Assembly: GCF_030944405.1 (NCBI RefSeq)
Contig: NZ_CP132339.1
Span: 2,914,001-2,978,000 of the forward strand
Direction of reading: 5' to 3'
Origin: Janthinobacterium sp. J1-1
GTDB taxonomy: Bacteria > Pseudomonadota > Gammaproteobacteria > Burkholderiales > Burkholderiaceae_D
DNA length: 64,000 nucleotides
How positions within the stretch are numbered: the stretch's first letter is position 1; the number at the start of each line of letters is the position of its first letter. The notes under the pieces are model-generated. The model made no database searches and was not told the DNA's origin. It saw only the letters and a list, made by a program, of their open reading frames with translations. A program made the position numbers and the translations under genes. Below are positions 57,938 to 64,000 of the stretch, piece after piece.

Positions 57938-58932
57938 TTCTGTGGGCGCCCCCTTTTTTGCGCGGCGCGCCGCGCGCTGGCATGGATGCCGGAGAGCTGT
58001 TCGTGCAAGCGCAAGCCACCAAAGACCAGCGGTGCGCGCGCGTCATCGGTCAGCGCGCTGCGCACCGCCGCGCAGTATCCCAGGGAGACTTCGCCGGTCG
58101 GCCCGGGCCGTTGTTCGGCAACGCGTTCCAGCGGGCGCACACCACGCACCAGTTTCTTGAGTTCTTTCTTGGCATGCCGGTCCGCCTCCCACAAGGGACG
58201 CGCCGCTTCCTTCAAGTAGTGAAATTGGCACAGCTGATGCGGTACCCCGGGCAGGGCGGCGGCGACCGCCTGGCGGATACTGTGCTGGCCGTCGGACACG
58301 ACCGCCACCACGGGCACCGGCAGGGCGGCCGTCACGTCGGCCAGCAGGCATTGCAGCTCGGCACGCGCCGATGACAGCAGGCTGCGCGCGCACAGCACTT
58401 GCCCGGACAGCGTGTCGCGTACCACCCACAAGACCTCATGGCCGACATCGGGCTGCAGGCCGTCAATGGCAAGGATCGCGCGTCCCTGGGCAGCCAGTTG
58501 CGTGGCGCGTTCGGGCAAGGTATCGAGTGCCAGGCTGAGCAGAATATCGTACTGCGTCAGCAGGTTCGAGACGCTGCGTTCGGCCAGGTCGACACCTTCC
58601 TGGCGCAACTGCTGGAAGATCTCGGGACAAGAGCGATGTTCGCGATAACGCAACTGCCCCACGCGCAGCACCACATCGAAGCTGAATTCCTGCTTGGGTA
58701 ACGCCCAGCGGCCTTCTTCCTCGGGATGGCAGACCTGATGGAAGCGCGGGCATTGGGTATTCTCGCAGCGGCGGATTTGCAAGCGCAGCTGGATCAGCCC
58801 ATGCATCGTCACCAGCTTGCGGGTCTTGGTATATGTCGTCGGCATGCGCTGTGCGCATGCCGCGCAGTCGGCGCATTGAAGTGCCAGCGTGTACTGACAC
58901 TCGGCTTCGCCACGAATAGGACGTCCTGACAT
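57934..58932 (-). CDS. IS transposase, N-terminal part (first frame)
   Basis: A 332-residue product from the ATG at 58932, with AAGGAG 8 bases upstream; a longer start at 58977 is less likely. The N-terminal zinc-finger region has cysteines in LQCADCAACAQR and RRCENTQCPRF. The DDE domain supplies Asp in AILAIDGLQPDVG and Asp in VVAVVSDGQHSIRQAV, followed by HQLCQFHYLKEAARPLWEADRHAKKELKKLV. The third acidic residue is in the next frame. Near its end the mRNA has A6G5 (57949-57959), a possible slip site. Confidence 0.8.
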   Translation of the reverse strand: MSGRPIRGEAECQYTLALQCADCAACAQRMPTTYTKTRKLVTMHGLIQLRLQIRRCENTQCPRFHQVCHPEEEGRWALPKQEFSFDVVLRVGQLRYREHRSCPEIFQQLRQEGVDLAERSVSNLLTQYDILLSLALDTLPERATQLAAQGRAILAIDGLQPDVGHEVLWVVRDTLSGQVLCARSLLSSARAELQCLLADVTAALPVPVVAVVSDGQHSIRQAVAAALPGVPHQLCQFHYLKEAARPLWEADRHAKKELKKLVRGVRPLERVAEQRPGPTGEVSLGYCAAVRSALTDDARAPLVFGGLRLHEQLSGIHASARRAAQKRGRPQK

Positions 58933-59005
58933 GATCGCTCTCCTTGAGGAAGATTCCCATGCGACCTTGGACAGCAACGCGCTTCAATAGTGCCCGCGGG
59001 AGAGG

Positions 59006-59027
59006 TAAGCAGAATGTGCCGCCCTAG
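59006..59027 (-). repeat. Right terminal inverted repeat of the IS
   Basis: The reverse complement starts CTAGGGCGGCACATT and matches 57326-57347 at 17 of 22 bases. Confidence 0.85.
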
Positions 59028-59035
59028 TTTTTTTT
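59028..59035. repeat. Right copy of 8-bp target-site duplication (T8)
   Basis: TTTTTTTT directly outside the right IS end, identical to 57318-57325. Confidence 0.8.
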
Positions 59036-59053
59036 CGCCTGAAGGAATTGCGC

Positions 59054-59563
59054 ATGACCATCCTGCATACGGCGCGGCTGCGCCTCGAACCCGTCACCGA
59101 GCAGCATTACGAGGCCATGCACGCTATGAACTCGGATGTTGAAGTGATGACTTACCTCAATGCCGGCCAGCCCGAGACGGAAGAACACACGCGCGCCGCC
59201 GTTGCCCGCATCATGGGGCGCTGGAGCGAGTGGGGCTATTCCTGGTGGGCCTTGATGCGCAAGGACGATGACGTGATGGTCGTTCTGGCCTGTTTGCAGC
59301 ACATCGCCGGCGACAAGGCGCAGCCGCACGAAATCGGCTGGCGCCTGGCGCGCGCGGGATGGGGCAAGGGGTACGCCAGCGAGGCGGCCGCCGCCATCGT
59401 CGACCATGCCTTCAAGGTGGTTGGCGCACCGTTTGTGGTCGCCGTGGCCCACCCCGATAATGCTGCCTCGATCAAGGTCATGACAAGGCTGGGCATGCGC
59501 TACACGGGCATGGAAAAACATTACGACCTCGATTGCGTCGTGTATCGCCTGGATCGCCCATGA
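59054..59563 (+). CDS. GNAT-family N-acetyltransferase (RimJ/RimL-like)
   Basis: A 169-residue acetyltransferase of the Acetyltransf_3 type. TILHTARLRLEPVTEQHYEAM is the RimJ/L-style N-terminus. EIGWRLARAGWGKGYASEAAAAIVDHAF is the acetyl-CoA pyrophosphate loop, and VVAVAHPDNAASIKVMTRLGMRYTG is the conserved end. GAAGGA lies 7 bases before the ATG at 59054. It begins 18 bases after the T8 duplication, so the IS separates it from the upstream genes. Its stop overlaps the next start (ATGA). The substrate is unknown. Confidence 0.9.
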   Translation: MTILHTARLRLEPVTEQHYEAMHAMNSDVEVMTYLNAGQPETEEHTRAAVARIMGRWSEWGYSWWALMRKDDDVMVVLACLQHIAGDKAQPHEIGWRLARAGWGKGYASEAAAAIVDHAFKVVGAPFVVAVAHPDNAASIKVMTRLGMRYTGMEKHYDLDCVVYRLDRP

Positions 59564-60483
59564 AGGTAAAACCGTTGAACCTGGGCTGCGCCTACAGCGT
59601 GCGGTTTTCGCCCGACGGCACGCGCCTGGCCGTGCTCGGCCACGACCTGATCCTGTGGGACGTGGCGGCGCGCCAGAAGCTGTGGCGCGGCAAGCCGGTG
59701 CCCCATTGTTCGGCCATGGCGTTTTCGCCCGACGGCAGCCGGCTGGCCGTGAAAAGCACCACCGGCCTGATGGCGGTGGTCGACGCCGCGTCCGGCGACG
59801 TGATCGTCAACTTCCGCAACAAGAAGGACGGCGAAGGCAGCGGCCCGGCCTGGTCGCCGTGCGGACAATACCTCGCCGACGGCGGCTGGAACGGCCGCCT
59901 GCAGGTACGGGAAGCGGCTACCGGCGAGGTCGTCTTCGCGCACGAGCATCGCGGCGAAATGCTGCGCGGCGTGAGCGCCATCGACGGCGGCCAGCGCCTG
60001 CTGGTCCTGCACGGCGTGAAATCGGTGGAAGAAGGGCAGGCGCAGCCGCCCGATTATGTCACCGTATGGGAATGGCCCCTGCAGGCCGGCGCCGGCCGCA
60101 CCGTGCTGTCGCTGGCTGGCCTGAGCTCGATTGCCGCTTCGACCGATGGCCGCTACCTGGCGGCGCTGCACCGCGTTGACGGCCTCGAACAGCTGTCGGT
60201 GTTTGCGCTGGCCGATGGCCGGCAGTTGGCCAGCACGCCCGCCGGGCAGGGCGGCGGCACCGGCAATACGCTGTGCTGGTCACCCGACGGCGATACGGTA
60301 GGGCGCATCGGCAAGGGCAAGCTGGAGTTTTATGGCTGGCCCGGACTGGCACTGCGGCAGGAGCTGGCTTTCATCTATCCGTGTGCGCTGGCGTTCTTGC
60401 CGGGTACGCCATTGGTGGCCATAGGCTCGTGGGAAAAAGGGGCGCTGATGGAGTTGACGCTCAATGCGGCAGCGGTGCCGTGA
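59560..60483 (+). CDS. WD40-like beta-propeller protein
   Basis: A 307-residue protein. Repeats with the SPDG turn are visible: VRFSPDGTRLAVLGHDLILWDV, MAFSPDGSRLAVKS, PAWSPCGQYLADGGWNGRLQVREAATGEVVF and CWSPDGDTVGRIGKGKLEFY, enough for one six- or seven-bladed propeller. No signal peptide is seen, so it is probably cytoplasmic. The start overlaps the acetyltransferase stop by 4 bases, indicating cotranslation. No enzymatic motif is present; a scaffold or sensor role is possible. It could belong with the downstream defence-like genes, but a 123-base spacer separates them. Confidence 0.8.
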   Translation: MKVKPLNLGCAYSVRFSPDGTRLAVLGHDLILWDVAARQKLWRGKPVPHCSAMAFSPDGSRLAVKSTTGLMAVVDAASGDVIVNFRNKKDGEGSGPAWSPCGQYLADGGWNGRLQVREAATGEVVFAHEHRGEMLRGVSAIDGGQRLLVLHGVKSVEEGQAQPPDYVTVWEWPLQAGAGRTVLSLAGLSSIAASTDGRYLAALHRVDGLEQLSVFALADGRQLASTPAGQGGGTGNTLCWSPDGDTVGRIGKGKLEFYGWPGLALRQELAFIYPCALAFLPGTPLVAIGSWEKGALMELTLNAAAVP

Positions 60484-60606
60484 GCTGCATACTGCGCCAG
60501 CCTAGCATATTGATTGCTGTCATGAAGTTGCCGAACTCATGTTAGCATTTGGAAATAACAATTAGGTAATTCCAGAAACTCGCGATTGGATACGGGGAGC
60601 CGGTTG

Positions 60607-62991
60607 ATGCATTTTCGACAGCACGGCTTGCTCTTTTATTTGGCGTTGGTGGCTGGCATTGTTGTCGTCTTCCTGATGCTGTTCTTCGGAAGACTGGCAG
60701 GGCTGATTTCAGTGTGTGCCGGCATACTGTATGTTTATCTGCGATATCGGATTCGTCGGGCCAGCGAGCATGGCGCTTTATTTGAGCAAGATGAAGTGTT
60801 GAAAACAATCAGTGCGACATGCGCGGCATCTGGCACGGCAGGCGTGCTGGAAGAAACAACCACTAACGAGAGCAAGGCGACATCGATGGTGCAATACAGT
60901 TCAGATGACGCGCGTTCTTCTTCCGAGGCTGCCGGCTTTCGCATTCCCCCGCCACCTGCCGAGCCAATCATGGCGCGCTGGTTTGCACGCAATGATGCGG
61001 TCACCGTTGCCGGTTTATCGATTCCTTCAGGCATGGTTTACGTCGGAGAACGCTTGCCAGGACAATATGGCACGCCGGATCCCTGCCTGATCGATCCCCT
61101 GAAAACGGTCGATCTGCTTGCTGATTACAACGAGGCGCATACCCACAATGACTGGCCCAATTATTCCGACGTGTCACCGCGCGCTCGCGGTGCCTATTTG
61201 AAATGGCTGGCTGACGGACGTAGTGGACCGGAGGCCGATATCGCGAATATCTGGCTGTTTTTCTTTGGCCTGGAACGCCGGGTTCTGCTTGACTACAAGT
61301 TCGACAAGGCACTTGCTTCGGAGTTGCCGCAGATTGCAAAAGAATTGCTGCGTCTGTTAAAACATTATGGGAAAAAATCGTCGTTATTTCACAGGCAATG
61401 TAGCGACTTTCTGGAAATAGTCAACCTGTTACAGGCGCCGCCGCAGTTGTATCTGCAAGCGATGCCGGAATTTCCTGCCGGCGCCGTGATGCCCATGTAT
61501 CTGCGTCTCGCCATCGGTCAAGCCGTGGCCGACCAGCAGCCGATTCCGGTACAGCTGGCCTGGGCCTGGGTGCAGCACGAGCCGTCCATCATGCTGCGTA
61601 CGGCAGCCATCCGTTGCCCTGAACAATTCCACGCGCTCTTTCTGAAGACGTATGTTGCCAAGCATGGCGACCGTATCAAGATACGGCCGACGGCAACCAG
61701 GCTGAAATGCGTGTATATGCCAGCGTCTTATGCCATGCGAGGCACCGAGGGGATTGTTGTCGAGACAGGCGATGTTCCTGATGTGCGCACCATGGATGGC
61801 CCCGTCAATTTCCTGCAAAAAGTCGTCGATGCTTGCGCAGCCGAACTCGACGCTTATAGCCGTTTTGTCGGGCGTTTTCCCGAACAACGCCATGCGCTGG
61901 AAGCGCTGGTGCATTTGCCGCTGGCCATCTGGCCGCCATCGGCAATGCAAGCTCTGCATGATATCAGGACGGCATTGGCCGATGGTGCCATGGCGTTGCC
62001 GTTGGCGTCGCTGGCCAGCCGTTTTAATGCGCAAGCGGTGCTCAGCAGCGAGATAGTGAACACACTGGTAAATGCCCTGGCCTCGGTGCAAGTGGCAACC
62101 GAACCCGAGCTGTCGACGACGGGCAAGCATGGTGGGGACCAGGTCGTGGCGCTGTTCCTGATGCCCGTCGCCCACCCCGATAAAGGCGCGCCGGTGGAAG
62201 ACCCGGTTGCCACGCTGGCGCTGGAACTGCTGATCATGCAGGCGCAGCTCAACGACGTGTTCAGCGATGAAAAACTGGTGGTGCTCGACGCGCAGATAGC
62301 CTCCTGGACGCAACTGCCAACGTTGCAACAGCGCAGGCTGATGGCGCGTGCGCGATTGCTGCGGCAAGAACCGCTGCTGCCTACTGCGATGCGGCGCAAG
62401 GTGGCGGCCGCTGGAGAGGCGGCGCGCGAAGCGTGCGCCGCGTTCATCGTGCGCATCGCCGGCACTGCCGCCCATATGCCGCGTGCCGAGGTAGCCGTGC
62501 TGGAGCGGCTGTATGCCTTTCTCGATGTCGACAGTAAAAAACTGTATGTTGCCTTGCACGGCAGCGCAATGGCACCGGCAACAAATCACGCTACCGTATG
62601 CGACCGCCCCCCTGCCGGCGTGGTCACGCTCGATATCGCGCGTATAGCCCAATTACACAGCGATAACGAAAAACTGGCCGTTTTGCTAGGTAATATTTTC
62701 GTCGATGACCCCGTGCCCGAGCCTGCGGCAATCGTGCCTGCCAGTACGCCTGCGTCAGGCGGCGTGCCCGGGCTCGATGCGGCGCACACGGCATTCATGC
62801 GCCAGCTCCTGGCCCGTTCGTCCTGGCCGCGCAGCGAGCTGGAAGCGCTGGCGCGCAGCCTGGACATGATGCTCGACGGTGCGCTGGAACATCTCAATGA
62901 AGCCTGCCTCGACGCCTACGACTGCCTTTGTTCGGAAGGCAACGACCCGATTGACATCAATCCCGACATCCACGAAAGAATCGCGCCATGA
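60607..62991 (+). CDS. TerB-domain membrane protein, SngA-like (Shango defence candidate)
   Basis: A 794-residue protein. GGGGAG lies 7 bases before the ATG at 60607; a TTG at 60586 is less likely. Two membrane helices (about 8-27 and 30-45) are followed by a linker. A TerB_N-type domain begins near residue 115 (MARWFARNDAVTVAGLSIPSGMVYVGERLP) and includes the NDWPNYSDVSPRARGAYLKWLADGR pattern. A TerB-like acidic helical domain lies in the middle, and a TerB_C-type end includes FMRQLLARSSWPRSELEALARSLDMMLDGALEHLNE. The stop overlaps the next gene by 4 bases. The match to SngA of Shango is from memory of domain order. The leader is AT-richer than its neighbours. Confidence 0.72.
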   Translation: MHFRQHGLLFYLALVAGIVVVFLMLFFGRLAGLISVCAGILYVYLRYRIRRASEHGALFEQDEVLKTISATCAASGTAGVLEETTTNESKATSMVQYSSDDARSSSEAAGFRIPPPPAEPIMARWFARNDAVTVAGLSIPSGMVYVGERLPGQYGTPDPCLIDPLKTVDLLADYNEAHTHNDWPNYSDVSPRARGAYLKWLADGRSGPEADIANIWLFFFGLERRVLLDYKFDKALASELPQIAKELLRLLKHYGKKSSLFHRQCSDFLEIVNLLQAPPQLYLQAMPEFPAGAVMPMYLRLAIGQAVADQQPIPVQLAWAWVQHEPSIMLRTAAIRCPEQFHALFLKTYVAKHGDRIKIRPTATRLKCVYMPASYAMRGTEGIVVETGDVPDVRTMDGPVNFLQKVVDACAAELDAYSRFVGRFPEQRHALEALVHLPLAIWPPSAMQALHDIRTALADGAMALPLASLASRFNAQAVLSSEIVNTLVNALASVQVATEPELSTTGKHGGDQVVALFLMPVAHPDKGAPVEDPVATLALELLIMQAQLNDVFSDEKLVVLDAQIASWTQLPTLQQRRLMARARLLRQEPLLPTAMRRKVAAAGEAAREACAAFIVRIAGTAAHMPRAEVAVLERLYAFLDVDSKKLYVALHGSAMAPATNHATVCDRPPAGVVTLDIARIAQLHSDNEKLAVLLGNIFVDDPVPEPAAIVPASTPASGGVPGLDAAHTAFMRQLLARSSWPRSELEALARSLDMMLDGALEHLNEACLDAYDCLCSEGNDPIDINPDIHERIAP

Positions 62992-64000
62992 GTTTGCCAC
63001 CTATCCGCCCCAGGGACCGCGATGCCGTCCTCCAGTCCTTGCGTGCCGGTGTGGTGCCACGCGTCGGGCAGCACTTGATACAGGTGGGCCGCAAGCATGA
63101 GATAGAAACACTGGTGGCCGATCTGGACCGGCTTGTCGACGGTGGCTCGGCGATCCGTTTCGTGATCGGGGAGTATGGTTCCGGCAAGACGTTTTTCCTG
63201 AACCTGATACGCGCCGTGGCGATGGAAAAGAAACTGGTCACTGCCAATGCCGACCTGAATCCGGACCGGCGCCTGCATGCCACGGGTGGGCAGGCGCGCT
63301 CGCTGTATGCCGAATTGATGCGCAACCTGTCCACACGCACCAAGCCGGATGGCGGCGCGATGACGGGCATCGTCGAGAAATTTGTCTCGACGGCGAAAAC
63401 CGAAGCGGCGGCGCAGGGCGTGGCGACCGAAACGGTGATACGCCAGAAGCTTGAACACCTGACGGAGATGGTCAATGGCTTTGATTTTGCCGATGTGATT
63501 GCCGCGTATTACCAAGGTTTTGAGACGGGCAATGAACAATTGAAGGCCGACGCCATCCGCTGGCTGCGCGGCGAATTCAATACCAAGACCGAAGCGCGCC
63601 AGGCGCTGGGCGTGCGGGCCATCGTCGACGATGCCTCGTTCTACGACCAGCTCAAGCTGTTTGCGCGCTTCGTGCGCCTGGCGGGCTTTACGGGCTTTGT
63701 CGTCTGTCTCGATGAACTGGTCAATTTGTACAAGCTGGCCAATACCGCCGCGCGCAATGCCAACTACGAGCAAATCCTGCGCATCCTGAATGACACCTTG
63801 CAGGGCAATACCGAAGGACTCGGTTTTATCCTGGGTGGCACGCCTGAGTTTTTGCAAGATCCGCGCCGTGGCCTGTTCAGCTATCCCGCATTGCAAAGCC
63901 GCCTGGCGGAAAATACCTTTGCCACGGCGGGCCTGGTCGATTACAGCGGCCCGGTGCTGCGCCTGGCCAGCCTGACCCCCGAAGATTTTTATGTCTTGCT
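62988..64000 (+). CDS. P-loop ATPase, BrxC/BrxD (DUF2791)-like, SngB-like (partial)
   Basis: The first 337 residues of a protein that runs past base 64000 with no stop. Walker A is GEYGSGKT at residues 61-68, preceded by HLIQVGRKHEIETL. Walker B is FVVCLDELVNL, followed by LGFILGGTPEFLQDPRRGLFSYPALQSRL, the sensor region typical of the BREX ATP-binding family. The start overlaps the TerB-protein stop (ATGA), so the two are translationally coupled. In Shango a helicase gene (sngC) follows; it would lie outside the window. Confidence 0.78.
   Translation, partial: MSLPPIRPRDRDAVLQSLRAGVVPRVGQHLIQVGRKHEIETLVADLDRLVDGGSAIRFVIGEYGSGKTFFLNLIRAVAMEKKLVTANADLNPDRRLHATGGQARSLYAELMRNLSTRTKPDGGAMTGIVEKFVSTAKTEAAAQGVATETVIRQKLEHLTEMVNGFDFADVIAAYYQGFETGNEQLKADAIRWLRGEFNTKTEARQALGVRAIVDDASFYDQLKLFARFVRLAGFTGFVVCLDELVNLYKLANTAARNANYEQILRILNDTLQGNTEGLGFILGGTPEFLQDPRRGLFSYPALQSRLAENTFATAGLVDYSGPVLRLASLTPEDFYVL

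Larger units (their letters stand above)
57326..59027 (-). mobile_element. ISL3-like insertion sequence, 1702 bp
   Basis: The ends are imperfect inverted repeats of 22 bases (17 matching), CTAGGTCAGCACATT at the left and CTAGGGCGGCACATT at the right. It is flanked by an 8-base direct repeat (T8) and carries a transposase split over two overlapping reading frames on the minus strand. The zinc-finger N-terminus, the DDE domain and the 8-bp duplication fit ISL3. It inserted in the T-tract of the terminator at 57294-57325; removing it and one T8 restores that terminator running straight into the acetyltransferase leader. Confidence 0.88.

Noticed and set aside
57949..57959. A6G5 as a canonical programmed -1 frameshift heptamer
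   Set aside because: In the first frame the codons are CAA AAA AGG, which does not fit X-XXY-YYZ; kept only as a possible slip site.

Overview
The window is GC-rich and almost fully coding. Its gene orders (sdhCDAB-sdhE-gltA, sucA-sucB-lpdA, surE-pcm-nlpD-rpoS, rlmN-pilW-rodZ-ispG-hisS-yfgM-bamB-der, hfq-hflX-hflKC-hisZ-purA) are typical of Burkholderiales. The DUF2863 protein, the GntR regulator ahead of sdh and the general protein character point to Oxalobacteraceae (Janthinobacterium, Massilia or Duganella type). That placement is inference from gene content, not a database match. No tRNA, rRNA or CRISPR array was seen.

Layout. 1-6.5 kb: a cut-off LysR regulator divergent from a succinyl/acetyl-CoA CoA-transferase, a small coiled-coil membrane protein, a TetR regulator, an M14 carboxypeptidase-like enzyme, a CYTH triphosphatase and a DUF2863 protein. 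6.7-26.5 kb: a TCA-cycle super-cluster. acnA, a lysozyme-inhibitor-like protein, a citrate-lyase-beta-like enzyme and mdh are on the minus strand. A GntR regulator, sdhCDAB, sdhE, gltA, an HxlR/quinone-reductase-like pair, sucA, sucB, a SHOCT-PspC protein and lpdA are on the plus strand. 26.5-30.8 kb: zapE, a lipoprotein, a DUF465 protein and a DinG-family Fe-S helicase. 31.0-34.0 kb: an accessory two-gene operon of a TIR-domain protein and a KGGTGR-type P-loop ATPase fused to TPRs. 34.1-39.2 kb: surE, pcm, nlpD, rpoS, rlmD. 39.2-39.5 kb: two related hairpin repeats around a terminator. 39.5-57.3 kb: housekeeping genes, from a Bax-inhibitor-1 protein and ndk to purA and a phosphoribosyltransferase. 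57.3-59.0 kb: an ISL3-like insertion sequence with inverted repeats and an 8-T target duplication, sitting in the T-tract of a terminator. 59.0-64.0 kb: an acetyltransferase, a WD40-like propeller, and then a TerB-domain membrane protein overlapping a P-loop ATPase that runs off the window. The last pair looks like sngA-sngB of a Shango-type anti-phage system.

The two most interesting stretches are the TIR / KGGTGR-ATPase-TPR operon (31.05-34.0 kb) and the Shango-like pair behind the insertion sequence (60.6 kb to the end). Secondary points are the operator-like palindromes near the GntR and HxlR genes, the strong hairpins between genes of the TCA operons, and the intergenic repeat family at 39.2-39.5 kb.
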